DNA from: Acanthococcus lagerstroemiae
Lineage: Eukaryota; Arthropoda; Insecta; Hemiptera; Eriococcidae
DNA length: 64,000 bases
Reading direction: 5' to 3'
NCBI GenBank assembly: GCA_031841125.1
Contig: CM063106.1
Location: 39,304,001 to 39,368,000, forward strand
The position numbers were made by a program, and so were the translations under genes. Shown piece after piece: positions 1-11,590 of the stretch (positions are counted from its first letter, which is position 1; the number at the start of each line of letters is the position of its first letter). The notes under the pieces are model-generated. The model worked only from the letters and a program-made list of their open reading frames with translations, was not told where the DNA came from and made no database searches.

Positions 1-450
1 AACGTCTGGCGCGCTAGTATCGCTCTACGTGATAAGAATTTTTAAAAGAATGATCATGGCCCTGTGATTAACATACGTTCATATGGAGAATACTGTAATT
101 CGCAGCTTTTTCTCGGAATTACTTGTTAAATACATATGCATTTTAAATAAAAATACCTCAGAGTAACATTAAAAGTACGTTTTTCTCCTTCGAATGGAAT
201 AAAAATAATCGCGGTATGTAGTACGGAAAAATTGTACCATTCAAAAGAAAATACGTTTTCGTTATCAGTGAAAGTATTTCGGACAATACAACCAAATTGA
301 TACGGCAAGAGTTCGCTCGTGAATTACTGGTAATGCTGGGACTGAGAAAACTCATGAATATTTGTTTGTCCGTCTTCAAATCAGTGGTTTAAAAAAAAAA
401 AATCGCGAATATGTAACCAACCTCAATTGTCAACATGCGGTTATATTTAT
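1..450. other. No feature recognised
   Basis: AT-rich sequence. No long reading frame, RNA gene or repeat end is visible. Short frames on both strands carry no recognisable motif. Confidence 0.5.
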
Positions 451-765
451 AGTGATAACTTGTGTTGGTTTCATCCTATTTCCTTGAAAATACACTCATT
501 AGAACGAAAATTTTATGATCTTCAATTTTAATTCTTACTTCTGTTTCTTAAAAGTGCGTGATTCTCGAGTAACTGATAGAAAAACGTGAAAGTCTCATCA
601 GATCCGATTGTATGTATTTAGTGATAACTTGTGTTCCTTCTATTCCATTTCCTTGAACGTATACTCTCATTAGGACGAGAATTGTATGATCTTCAATTTT
701 AGTTCTTATGTCTTTTTCTCTGGAGTATTTGACAGAAAAACGTGAAAGTCCATAAGACACTGTGT
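451..765. repeat. Tandem duplication, ~169-bp offset
   Basis: Two adjacent copies start with AGTGATAACTTGTGT at 451 and 620. Both continue through a matching block (CATTAG.ACGA.AATT.TATGATCTTCAATTTTA) and end near GACAGAAAAACGTGAAAGTC or its equivalent. The copies differ by scattered substitutions and small indels, so the duplication is old. No protein is encoded across it. Confidence 0.7.
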
Positions 766-769
766 TAAA

Positions 770-1414
770 GTCGGCCTTTCCACGCAACGTTGCCGAGTTG
801 TGGATTCCAGCCTGTTAGTTGTAGACGGCCGTGATATGGCAATCAAAATGATGTGTAAATAGAGCCATTTTTCACGATTTTTCGCATTTGAATAGTCTCT
901 AACGTAACGTTGGTGGAGGTTTCAAAAATTTCTGGTACGGCTCGTAAAGTTATATTTTCTCCGACCAGCAGAGGTAAAGTAATCGTGATGATTAATGTCT
1001 TTTTATGCCAAATAACAAAGAGAAAAATTTGTGTCACGTTAAATATACATTACTACACTTCCGAATACCTTCACATTATTAATTATTTTGGAAAAATCGA
1101 AAAAATGTAGCAAAAAAATAGTTTTGGTCTTCCATTTACCATTATCATCTCTATTGAATAGTCCTACATGATCATTCTCTCAAAGCTTCTATTTTTGACC
1201 GCCAGGTGACGACTCTTTCGATGCACGGTCCCAATTCTCTTTTCTCTCTCTCTCTCTCCCTCTTCTCTCTCACGTGCGTAAATTTTGTCTAATCGTTATT
1301 GCGATGCTTTTTCTAAAGAAATCGACCAAAATCTCAAAATAGATTTTTGCGATCAAAAAATTTTGTTTTTCTTTTTCCACGTTTTCTGAGACTTCGTTCG
1401 ATCGAGGAACGAAA
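770..1414. other. No gene recognised; short CT-rich tract
   Basis: Unassigned AT-rich DNA. The only visible feature is a short TC microsatellite near 1240-1270 (CTCTCTCTCTCTCTCCC). Confidence 0.5.
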
Positions 1415-2150
1415 GGAGGAGTTACATACGATAGAGATGAAATTGTAGCTGAGGTGACCAACTTCTACAAAGACCTAGCACAAGTATAGAAAATAGTAGA
1501 GGTCTGGTTGGCCGAGTGTATAGCGCGTTGGTCTCGGAATCCGGAGTTCCCGGGTTCGATTTCACGTAGCAACTCGCCAGATGTTCGACCTAGGCCAGTT
1601 TTTCGGCCAGAAGTGAAGCGGGCTAAGATAGCCGTAGCAGCCTCCCCGACGAAAGGGCGGATTCCAGGGCTCGGGTTGAAAGCAAATTAGAAAAGAAGTA
1701 TAGAAAATAGAATAAAAACAATACAAAATAGAATGGAACGCTAAATTCTAAAACTGAACCTTCATGACAAAATCCCCATAAAAACAATGAAGGCCACATT
1801 AAAACTGAATACGGACACCGCCAAAGCATGTCGAAGACGGAAAAGGAACTGGGCGGGACATATAGCAAGAATGCAGGATAATAGATGGACATACAAGATA
1901 ACCTTCTGGCATCCGTACAAAAAAGAAAAAGGGGTAAGCAAAATCTTAGGTGGAGGGACGATTTAGACAAATTTTTGAGGAACAAACTACTTCACAGAGT
2001 GGCGCACGGCCGAAATGAATAGGACCGACTGAGGGAGGCCTTCGCCCACAAACAGGGCCTGTTGCGGTAACGAATTTGGTGACGATAACAGAGGAATACC
2101 ATCTGTAAAAACTATGTTATTTGCACAGAAAAGGCTTTATTATTATTATC
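1415..2150 (+). mobile_element. RTE-like LINE relic, internally deleted, split by a SINE
   Basis: Before the SINE, 1415-1481 reads as DEIVAEVTNFYKDLA, the region just before the reverse-transcriptase domain in RTE-like LINEs. After the SINE, from about 1735, the sequence reads ERRILKLNLHDK, then WAGHIARM, DNRW and LRWRDDL, then LREAFAH near 2023-2045. These are the usual C-terminal blocks downstream of the RT. The whole RT core is missing, so this copy was deleted internally. A TTATTATTATTATC tail at about 2138-2152 fits the short tandem 3' ends of RTE elements. Stops and frameshifts make it a pseudogene. Clade is inferred from motif order. Confidence 0.75.
1497..1695 (+). mobile_element. tRNA-derived SINE (~199 bp) with 15-bp TSDs
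   Basis: The 5' part looks like a tRNA with both RNA polymerase III promoter boxes: TGGCCGAGTGTATAGCGCG resembles box A and GGGTTCGATTTC resembles box B. An unrelated ~125-bp body follows. The insertion is flanked by a perfect 15-bp direct repeat, AAGTATAGAAAATAG, at 1482-1496 and 1696-1710. That is the signature of LINE-machinery retroposition. It sits inside the LINE relic of this region and is therefore younger than it. A functional tRNA gene is unlikely because the acceptor arms do not pair and there is a body plus TSDs. Confidence 0.85.
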
Positions 2151-2159
2151 ATTATTGTA

Positions 2160-4470
2160 TAAGGATGGGAGGGAAGGTAGCCGTAAGAAATATACGGAAG
2201 CAAGAATGGAAACGTAAAAACTAATAAACAAAGAAGAGGTACCTTGTGTTTTCAAAAGCGAAATAGAAAACGCTACATGGTACTACACACCACTATAAAT
2301 TCAGGACGACAAAAAGAAAAGTTTTAGGGTACTTCCCTGAAGATGGCATAGCAGCCGAAAGCGCTCAGGACCACAGAAGGAAGAAAATGTGAATTGGCAT
2401 ACCCTACATATAGAATTTACCAAGTTCACTCACACTCCAACATGGACATTAAGTGTCCAATTAAAGTTAGGGAAAAGTCAGGGAATTTCATTTTAGAAAA
2501 AAGCTGGGCACTCTGTACATTTCAGCTGTTCCAGTGGCAAATTCACGCATCTTGAGATTAAAAATTTTTTTGTTAATAGTTGGAAGATATTTGATTTTTT
2601 TATTCAACAGCCGGAAGAATTTTGTCAGCCACCCCCTCTCCTTCTCCGTAGATTTGCTTCACTACGGCCTTTGTTGCTGTTTGATTGGGAGAATATGAAA
2701 GAACACGGTATGTTGTACTTTGACATTAGCCCTTCGATAAGATAGTTTATGTGGTCCACCCCGTTCGATAAATCATATTGGATTTTTGATGAAGTCTAGG
2801 CTTTGAGCTTAAATTAATCAAAATTAGAAACATATGATTTAGTCCACTTGCATTCGGCTGGGGTCACTTGACGACGGCTGGCAGAGCGAAATCTATACCG
2901 GATGCGTTCATTCGTACTTGTATTGATTTCAATAGTTATACTCGTACTTCATTTCCATTAAGTTCATCAACATTCTCCGCCATGCCAAACTATTTTCCAT
3001 TTTAAGATTCCGGGATTTCTCGCATAGTAAAACTATTAAGTTGTTCGCGCACTTCACGGAAAAAATCTTTCCCTGAAATCTATCTTACACACCGAAATAC
3101 GTTGGAGAAAAAAGATTCAGCTCTGCTTACGTAACCACCGCAAAATCAATTTCCGTTTTAATGCGGACATTTTTGCTCTTTATTCTCTCTTTGTCTTCGT
3201 TCTCACTCTGTCTGTACATCTGAATGCTATAAACAATTCATAGATTTCATTTCTTCGCGAGAAACAATTTTTTTAAAGTAAATCATACTGCAGACAACCA
3301 AATTGCGCCAGAACTGTAGAATTGTTTGATTTATTGCTTTTACGCCAGGAACGAAAGGAAAAACTATTTCCCCAACGGAAAATGACGGAAAACTGAAATG
3401 CGAAGATGAAATTTGTGACAAGAAATTTTAAGGAATATGTAAAGATGATATTTTTCTGCGCTTCTTGTCAATTGTTTTCTGGGTGTTTTCGTCTTTCTTC
3501 ACTTGCTTTAGCGAGCAATGGGAGACGAATATTTCACAGCTCGGAGACATGTTGGCTCGTTGAATAATACCGAGAAGACAATGAGGTTTCTGAAGGAAGA
3601 ATACAAAAGCTCGCGAAAAACTCGATTCTTATTCAGAATGAATCTCTAGAAGTTACTCTTATTCAAAATGAATTACTGCGAGTAATACTTTAAAATTTAA
3701 TCATTTAAGAAGAATTTCGAGGTGAGGGAATCGGATTCATTAAAAGGACACCTGTCGTATGTTCTTTTGATAACGGTATGAAATGGGGCTGTCTTGAAGA
3801 ACAATTTTATTCGAAACCTTAGGTATTTCGATACGTCCTTGTAAGCCCTTAAATTGGGTGAATCGGGTTCGACTTTTTCTCGTCAACTTCTTTTTTTTTT
3901 AACTTTTTCCATCTCAAATGTGCATGATTAATCGAGCCGTCGTTGAATGTATAATTAACAAGACAATGAGATTGAATGATTATAGCTGTTAACGCGTTTT
4001 AAAGCCTAACGAGCTCTTGTCAGAGTGATTGCATCTGATAACAAATAAAGCTTTTTTCTGGGCAATGCATTGTCGGTTATCTCTCCTCTCGACTTCCGCT
4101 CGACCGGAATTGGAGACACTTTGTGAGAAGTGTGTAAGTGGAGGGTATAATTTTTCATAAGTATTTTCATCACTGATCACGTTGAATTCGATCAGATTTG
4201 GTATTAGAGCGGACAAAGTCGCGAATTCTCTTCTAGGGGGGGTCGTTGAGTTCATACTTCTATGGATGTGATATAACGAGACGGCGTTTTGTTTGCCTTT
4301 TTAGTGTGTTTTTGTTTCACAGAAATATACTTGTGCGATAGATCGCGAAATGAAAGCGGGGTTAAGGTAAGAAATGTCTGTAGTTCTGGGTAGGCTGATA
4401 ACTTGAAGAATTCCACTGGTGAAATTCATATCTGGAAGATCTAAATATATGTGTCAATGTATGTATGTAA
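2160..4470. other. No gene recognised
   Basis: About 2.3 kb of unassigned sequence. Short frames (for example 3989-4255 minus, 3227-3421 minus) have no motif, no splice-site support and no repeat ends. I see no RNA gene. Confidence 0.45.
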
Positions 4471-4687
4471 GACTAGAACGGAATAGCCTTTAAATCACGC
4501 TTCTAAGATTGCAGTGAGAACACTAAATCAACAAAAAGCTATAGTTCCGAGGGTGTAGATCACGACATGTCATAGCTCGGATAACAACTGTTACTCCGAC
4601 CTACTATATATGTATATTTCGTTGATTGCACAAATCTATCTGCGAGTATCATCGCAACCAAGATTTCGGCGTGACGGAAACTTACAT
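4471..4687. repeat. Direct repeat, copy 1 (~210 bp)
   Basis: Begins with ACTAGAACGGAATAGCC and ends with TTTCGGCGTGACGGAAACTT. It is about 90% identical by eye to the copy at 4870-5077. A 182-bp spacer that is not repeated separates the two. It has no coding motif. Confidence 0.8.
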
Positions 4688-4869
4688 CCCCCCACTTTGG
4701 GAAGGGAGTCACCGACAACCGAGAATGACACCGGGATCTCTCCGCTCTCTTTTCTTTAATCGTCCGGCATTCTCAGGCAGCACCGGAAACTGTCTAGTAA
4801 GGGACTTCTACCCTGTATTTAGTCCAGTTCGTTCCGGTTATCTCTCAGAACTGTTTTGTTGATTTGTAA

Positions 4870-5077
4870 TACTAGAACAGAATAGCCTTTAAATCACGCT
4901 TCTAAGATTGCAGTGAGAACACTGAATCAACAAAAAGCTAGTTTCAAGAGTGTAGACTCCGACATGTCGTAGCTCGGATAACAACTGTTACTCCGACCTA
5001 CTATATATCTCGTTCACTGTACGATTCTATCTGCGAGTATCATTGCAACCAAGATTTCGGCGTGACGGAATCTTACA
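4870..5077. repeat. Direct repeat, copy 2 (~208 bp)
   Basis: Second copy of the 4471-4687 unit. It has small deletions around the TATATAT stretch and the TAGTTCCGAGGG segment. With the 182-bp spacer this could be two periods of a ~400-bp tandem repeat, or a duplication. The ends do not look like LTRs, and the spacer is too short for an LTR element. Confidence 0.8.
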
Positions 5078-5094
5078 TGTATATGTTTATATGT

Positions 5095-5680
5095 AAGGTG
5101 GTGACGGCGAGGTGAGCCTTGCCGGGAGTCCACAGCAGCTGCAACAGCTATAGAATGATACAGAGTCGTTGTGTCCGGTGTGGGCCGAGCTTTGTCTGTT
5201 AGCCTTCTGCCTCGACCACTCTATTTCCATCTTCTTCATGACGGCTAAGACAAAGGCCGACACTGGTTCCATCCGCTTCCACTCTTCAACATTTCCGGAG
5301 CGAAGGTGTCCAGCGCGAGAAGGCTGCTGACGCTGTCGCTATCGCTCGTTTTGCCGTCTCGCGCCTCTCCTGCTCACAAGCCTCACACTCGAACAAGATG
5401 TGCCAGGGGTTGTCTTTCACCCCTCGATCACTGTAGCGTATACGGGGCTCGGCGCTGTTATCACCATCCGACCCGAATTCCGGATTAATGCTGAGTGAGC
5501 GTTGCCTCGGTCAGTAGGGTGCCCCATGGTAGCCGTGGCAAGACAACGCGAATCGAAGCGGAGAGGCGCAAGAGGGACTCGGGTCAAGCTCAAGTCGTCA
5601 CTCTGATCACTGATGTAATACTCGAAAGGGTAGTTTCCGAGGCCTGGAGTGCGGTGTCTATCGCCATACGCTCCATCAAG
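5095..5680 (-). mobile_element. LINE C-terminal relic (R1/I/Jockey-like zinc knuckle)
   Basis: Read on the minus strand, 5370-5445 encodes YSDRGVKDNPWHILFEC followed by EACEQERRE. This matches the C-terminal cysteine-histidine block (C..C..D...H.LFEC) found after the RT or RNase H in R1, I and Jockey-group LINEs. Just upstream, in another frame, PTDRGNAHSALIRNSG matches the block that normally precedes it (LT.HG.F...L...G), so a frameshift lies between them near 5470. Downstream the frame continues about 40 codons to a stop. No RT remains. The assignment to the group is inference from motif order; the exact clade is unknown. Confidence 0.65.
5606..5680 (-). repeat. Deleted relative of the 108-bp retroposon
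   Basis: Contains CGAAAGGGTAGTTTCCG, then GGAGTGCGGTGTC and ATCGCCATACG. These match the 108-bp element at 19565 and 26636, but without the internal ~25-bp AGGGGCCACTTTGGCATGCG segment. No target duplication is visible. The piece directly abuts the 5.1-5.6 kb LINE end, so it may be part of that element or a separate old insertion. Confidence 0.6.
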
Positions 5681-5869
5681 ATAAGAATGTGTGCTTATGT
5701 ACGTACTAAATCTGTGTTGCGCGAGAACTTGAATAAGAAAAATTACAGGGATATGCCTGATACTGATAGAGGAGCAGTCGGAAAAGAAACCTATAACTTT
5801 TGGTTGAATTTGGTCGCAGGGGGAAGGGAAGAGAAATTTGTAGTCGGCCGCATCTCTCATACGAGGCAT

Positions 5870-6690
5870 TCGATTGCAAAACGAGATCTATTCTTGTTGG
5901 CATTGCTGATTACTACAACATTAGTTCTCACTTTTCACGCACGAGGCAACAGAAGGGAGATACAGAAGTTTAAAATTGTGCCGAAACAGTGGTCCTCACC
6001 CTCGCCAGTTTGGCCGATTGGATATCAGAATTTGCTAAGTGTTGACTTTTCAAGCATTCTTGGGAGCCGTGAGATTCTCCCTTTTTCCGTACTTCCCGTC
6101 GCCGAAGTTCTGTATTTAGTTCAGAATAATCTCAATAATCAATAGGGTAGAACTTGAAGAGTTGATTAAGCAGATTAGTCTAAGTTTAATGTAAGTATAT
6201 TCGAAGAAAACTCGAAGTTGATCCGAACTTTACTTATCGCTTAGTATAGTCTGTTACTTGAACCACTGGATTTCTATAGTGCTTACGACTGTTTATCATC
6301 TAAAAGAAATGATTTCTGCTTCTTTGTAAAAATAAATTCCGGATAAGGTCAGTGCTCTCCTTACTCACCATATTGGACCACCGACAGTTAGATTTTATGA
6401 TGAAATGAAAATAACAATAATCATTATTACACCATGCGAAGTTAACCTTATCTTTAATTGCTGGAGGTTATTTCCTCGAACTTAGTTCATTGTTATTCTT
6501 ATTAAAAACTTTTATTGATTCAGAGGAAAATCCAGTTCTGTCCTCTGTAGATGAAATACGAACGCGCGGACTTAATCAAATTGTCGGTTGTATGACAGAC
6601 TGTACTAAGAGCTACAACGAATTCGTTAAAACACTATGATAAGTGACACTGTCAACGTCACTTAGCATGACTTCCACCAAGGATGTGAAC
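5870..6690. other. No gene recognised
   Basis: An open frame of 216 codons runs 5495-6145 on the plus strand. It is antisense to the LINE relic at its start and has no motif, so I do not call it a gene. Nothing else is visible. Confidence 0.4.
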
Positions 6691-6694
6691 TATT

Positions 6695-7145
6695 CGGAAG
6701 TTGGAAGGCGGAAGTCAGAAGTCAGAAGTACTTCAAGCCAGAGCTCTCTCAAGGTCAAAATTTGGAAATCGAAAGTTGCAAGTGGTATTTGATTGTACTG
6801 AACCTTCTCATTCAATTCCTTGAAGTTTTCTAAAATTCAAATGTTTTTTAGATTTTATCACGATTTCATATGGATATGACAATCTGAATTTCTGAGCTCA
6901 GTCAGTTCTGAAATTGTAAAATGTTGTAACCAGAGCACTTGAGCTAGAAACGTTACGTAGAATGCTATGTTGAGTTATTGGTGAGTTGGAACCTAGTAGT
7001 CGGAAGTACTTCAATCCTGAACTGTCTAGGTCGTCGGAATTTGGAAGTCAGAAGTCGAATGGCTAGAAGTCGGAGGGTGGAAAAGGAAGTTGATTTACAA
7101 TTTTTGGAAGTTTCAAATGGATTTTTTTTAGATCGACTTCACATC
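6695..7145. repeat. Degenerate GAAGTCGGAAGT repeats, two similar blocks
   Basis: Two blocks (about 6695-6850 and 6985-7140) share GAAGTCAGAAGT runs, then AGTACTTCAA.CC.GA.CT, then TTTTTTTAGAT near their ends. Related runs occur at 10110-10560 and, more diverged, at 61440-61620. Low-complexity expansion around a dispersed repeat is the simplest reading. Confidence 0.6.
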
Positions 7146-7149
7146 CCTG

Positions 7150-8560
7150 CGTTCGGTGATTCGTAGCAGTGCTTAGAACAGTCTGTCATACAACTGACAA
7201 AATGTTATTCTGAACTATCCTCGTTGGAAAAAATCTGCTGCTTACTTGTAACCGAGACTCAAGCGTATACGAACATCTCAAAATCAAGACTTCCATTTCG
7301 AACTGATCGTACGACGGCGCGGCCGCCCTTTAGACGTGAATGCAAGAAATGATGAACCCTGCAGAGTTCAAAGCTATACACAAAGATCTCTTGAAAGTAA
7401 TTCGGCCATTTACGAGTAAGAGAAATAATTTACGGGCTCGACATTAATCACTGTGCGCGAACAATAACATCATTAGCGAAAACAATCATACGACGCACAA
7501 TGGAGGACTACCGATGACTATACGGTTTACAACCTTTTCCTGCTTCACATTACACTGCAGAACTGCTAATAAAACAACGATCGAACCACCCATCATCCAG
7601 AACTTGTATGTCCAACAAGAGAAGAAAGAGAGAGAACACAAAATAGAGAAAGGTCGGCAATTATAGAAGGCACAACTGCATGAAAAATGAATGTAAGATT
7701 TCGTTTCCTTAATTCTAAAGCCCACTAAGCGCCAAAAATAACGTCGCTCAGGAGAAGAAAAAAGTGAAGATTCAAATGCAGTTACAATAAATTCTTAAAA
7801 GGCATTTCCTGTGATCGGGAAGGCAGTTATGGTAGACTGTCGTGGTCAGTCAATAGACCTCAGTGTTCCTAACTTAAATCTGTAAAAAGTAAATTTTTTT
7901 CAAAAATTACACTGAGGAGGGGTTCGGAATTAAAGAGACGATTTTAAGATTGCATCAGTACTGCACAAACAGAAGATATGCTTCTAATTTTCAGCAGTTG
8001 AATACGAAAACTGGATCTGCGAATTATATATTGTTACGTAATACTCGTATACAGACCGAATTTTCCTCTACAGTTTTCTTCAGCTTATATCGACATCGAG
8101 CAGATATATTTTCAACGTTTTTGAAAAGACTTTGAACACCTAAAAGAACGACGCCGACGCCTCCTGATCATGAAAAGCCGAAACACTAATAATATTTACC
8201 GGTGGTATAAAACTTTATTTCCAAACAACCTTGGAGCTTTCCACCAACTCGCTGTCATTATCAGAGCTTACTTTCAGAAAGCTTTAATAAGAATTCAGTC
8301 ATCTGTTAAGAGACAGGCGTTTACTTCAATATTATACGACGGTGTTCCAAAAATGCGTTGGTACGTCCTGTGAAGGACTTGCGGTAAGTCAAAGTGAAAC
8401 AGAATTGGAAGTCCATACTTAGTATTATGAATCTACCCATCGGTGCTTGAATTTTTGACTCGCATTTCCTTTTCCCCTTAGGTACCCAAAATACATCTTC
8501 GATTTCTTACGTTAGTTGAAAAATCAAACAGTATTTGTTTGTCGCTACGTTCACAACCCT
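7150..8560. other. No gene recognised
   Basis: Unassigned sequence. Short frames at 7486-7725 (minus), 7950-8135 and 8170-8373 (plus) have no recognisable motif. Confidence 0.4.
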
Positions 8561-8950
8561 TCATTCTGTATTAGACTCTGTAAGACTGTGACACCAGTTA
8601 GGACCTCCCATGACTATGTTATAACTTAAGATTGTATGAGGACATCGTAAGACGGAAATAAGACTCTGTACAACTGTGATAAGATTCCGTAAAATTAAGT
8701 AAAGACTCGTTACGACTCCTTTAGACAGAGTTAAGACTCAATGAGACTTTGTAAAACTATATTAAAGTTTGACAGAATTCGGGGCGGGAGCTACATTAAA
8801 ACTTATCAAAACTATTTGAAGACTCCTTAAAAATTTACCGAAGACTTTTAAAACTCCTTAAATTTGTGTTCAGGTAGTTACAACTCCTTAAATTACGGTT
8901 AAGACTGCTATGTACAGACTCCTTAAGGTGCGTCAGAACTCCCACCGAGT
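8560..8950. repeat. Degenerate AGACTC repeat tract
   Basis: About 25 imperfect occurrences of (A)AGACTC or ACTCC spaced roughly 10-20 bases apart, for example TAAGACTCTGT, AAAGACTCG, AGACTCCTTAA. The same motif fills 37440-37680. It is too degenerate for a fixed period to be read by eye. Confidence 0.6.
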
Positions 8951-8959
8951 GACCAGCTT

Positions 8960-9650
8960 AGATTTTGTTCAAAAAAGAAAAAAAAAAAGTTATAGGTACC
9001 GGGTTCTTTTACAAATACACAATTTTTTCTTACCGGAGTGATAATCCAGAAAACAGGTAAAATAAATGCCACTGTAGGTAACACCCTTTCACTTTTCTGA
9101 TCACTGGTTAAAATTCAACTCATGGTGAAATGGCTCACATCTGTGAAGGTACTTATTCGGAGCATTCAAATTTTCTTTCTAATTGTATTTCAAATATTCC
9201 GTAAGAAGCCATAAAATTACTAATTCCCACAATTTTCTCTGCTGAGCTCGTTCTTTGATTTATTTTTCTGATATAATTTTTTTTCTCAGAGATCTCGTAA
9301 GCTGAAGAGCCTCCGAAAGTTTGAAGATTAGGTTTTTAACTTTAAGAGCTGAAAACTAAAAGCACGGAGAAGGCACATCTGTCTCCGCCAAGATCTGTGC
9401 TTTCCTCGACTAAGCACATTCCTAACTAAAAAAAAAGTGAAAAGTCAAGTGATGCACCCTCACCTAAAATTCTGGATGAGTCACCGTAATAAATCGACTT
9501 AATAGCACTACCAAAGATGTTAATCAACAATAAACCATGACAAGCCAAACTTTAAGAAACAAATGATAGGCGAACGCTCGAACGATGGCAAGGGGGGAGG
9601 GGTGAAAATAGATCGAATCTGCCGACTTGGTACAGCATTATTTATGAAAA
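8960..9650. other. No gene recognised
   Basis: AT-rich sequence with no motif beyond A-rich runs. Confidence 0.4.
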
Positions 9651-10015
9651 CAAAAAGGGAAAAAAATGAAAAAAGCTCATCACGACTTTCATACGTTGCT
9701 GGACTGATGTCCTAAATGCCGAATAAATAGCCGAAGAATTTCACGCCAGCAAATAAATAGAATGAAATAATAAAAATAAAAAGCTCAAGCTCAGTAACTC
9801 TTATATTTTGCCGACTAATCTCAAAGGGGCCGAAAACTTACTGAAAAATACCGACTAACGACTCGGTGTACAGATTTCCCATGCAAGCAAAATAAATGAA
9901 GAAATGAAAAAAAATCAACGCAAGTTTCTTTTGTTCTCTCGACTAACGGTCCAAAATGCCGACTAAACGATTGAATTTGCCGTCAAATTCCGACTCTAAA
10001 GGTTCGCGCACGCGC
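9650..10015. repeat. GCCGACTAA-type degenerate repeat
   Basis: Repeated pieces such as TGCCGACTTGG, TTGCCGACTAATC, ATACCGACTAACG and ATGCCGACTAAACG lie among A-rich AAATAAATGAAA stretches. Similar ATGCCGAAA runs follow the dispersed repeats at 15387 and 29365. Confidence 0.45.
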
Positions 10016-10109
10016 AGGGCGTTTGTATAGGGAGTGTCCCTTCCTCATTCCTCGTTAAGACACCGTTGATAATAAATTGATAAAATAAGTAAGAGTGCAC
10101 ATTAGGGAT

Positions 10110-10560
10110 GAGGAGAAGCCGGTAGCTGGAAGCCGGAAGTTTTTGCAGTTTTAGGATAATTTTGAGAAGTCAGAAGTTGGAAGCTGAATGAGTTAGAAGC
10201 TGGAAGTCGGAAGCAGAACTTCCAATCGGATTCTTACAATTTTATGAAACTTGTTTTTTATGTTTTTTAATCTAAAAAAGTAGATGATAGTATTTTGTAT
10301 TTGCAGTTGTACGTATGGCGATTCGCGCATGAAAAAAGTGGCCCCTGTGACCCCGCACCCCCGACACCGGAAACTACCCTTTCGAGTATCGCATCAGTGG
10401 CCGGGGGGAAGAAAAATAGAGAAAAAATAGTCAGCGGAAGTGAAATGGTGAGAATAAGTAAGAAAAGCTGGAAGCTGAAAAAAAATTAGAAGTCAGAAGT
10501 TCATACACTGAGGCTGGAAGCTAGAAGTGGGAAGCTAGATGAGAGGATTCCGCATCCCTG
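10110..10560. repeat. GGAAGTCGGAAGC repeat block
   Basis: GAAGCCGGTAGCTGGAAGCC, AGAAGTCAGAAGTTGGAAGC and GCTGGAAGTCGGAAGC recur at both ends of the block, separated by about 250 bp of T-rich and unique sequence. It belongs to the same motif family as 6695-7145. Confidence 0.6.
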
Positions 10561-10569
10561 GTGCACATG

Positions 10570-11360
10570 AAAGGCCTGGGATATTCAAAAAAAAAATTAA
10601 TACAGAAGACAAAACAATAGGTGATACACCCTTATCTCACATTCTGGATTAGTCAAAACAAATTATTGATTTAGGAGCTTTAACGGAGGTCTTATTCAAC
10701 AATAAGTCGATATGAGCGCGTAACACGTTGATGAGCTGAGTACGGCTACTTGTGAGGGGCCTGAATTATTGAAAAAAAATATATATATATATATTAGTAA
10801 CAATATGGGACAGCCAAAAAATAATACGCAAAGAACACCGAAACGAACTAACTGCCAAACATCCAGAATATTGTAGATTGGGACCAAATTACGAGGATGA
10901 GATAAAAGTTTCTCGGTTGATAAATAAACAGGCAAATTCCATGTTCGTGGGAAAGTAAATCCGTCCATCAAAAATGAGCTGATAATATGTAACAGATCAA
11001 CTCTATCAAAGCAATGTAAAAATAATTCAAAGTACTGACACGAAAAAATATTGGCGATCCACTGATCAAGATAGTCCAGGTGCCTATGTTACTTAGACTG
11101 ATTTCGAACATGCCGTGCATTAACCCCCCCCCCTCCCTCCCAAGAAAATTCACCGATATGTTCAGACAATATCATTTATTGATGACTCGAGCTGGCTGAA
11201 TGTACGCGCATTTGTTGATTCAAATTTTATTTTTCAATGCTCAATAGAATTTATAATTTATTGCTTCTTGCCCATATAAGACTCATAAATAAACCATGAG
11301 GAAAATGCTCAAATATGTTCAGAATATTCACAAATAGGTTAAAAACATTCTTAAACATAC
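10570..11360. other. No gene recognised; (TA)n tract
   Basis: Contains a short AT microsatellite near 10778-10796 and C-rich 11125-11140. No coding or RNA signal is visible. Confidence 0.4.
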
Positions 11361-11522
11361 TCAAGAACTCTCTATCGAGAATTTCGGTCTGCCTGTTGTC
11401 TGTCAGTTGAGACCAGTCAGATAGACACACTGAGTTTCCGAGGAAAAGTCATAAATCTGTCTGGCTGTTTGTCAGTTAGACACATCTAAGATAAAGCGCA
11501 AGTTTGTCTGACCAGTTTCTTT

Positions 11523-11545
11523 TTGTCTGCCTGTCTATCTATATA

Positions 11546-11576
<31 letters not shown>

Positions 11577-11590
11577 GTCTGTATGTCGTC
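11523..11590. repeat. (TCTG)n microsatellite
   Basis: TCTGTCTGTCTG array with TCTA interruptions. It sits in a wider 11380-11720 tract rich in TCTGTC and CAGTC, suggesting expansion within an older tetranucleotide-rich region. Confidence 0.9.

Noticed and set aside
1503..1575. Functional tRNA gene
   Set aside because: Same reasoning; a 15-bp target duplication surrounds a longer unit.
4471..5077. LTR retrotransposon
   Set aside because: The spacer between the direct repeats is 182 bp without primer-binding or polypurine sites, and the repeats lack TG...CA ends.
5495..6145. 216-codon plus-strand open frame
   Set aside because: Its first part is antisense to the LINE C-terminal relic, it has no motif, and no splice or conservation evidence supports it.
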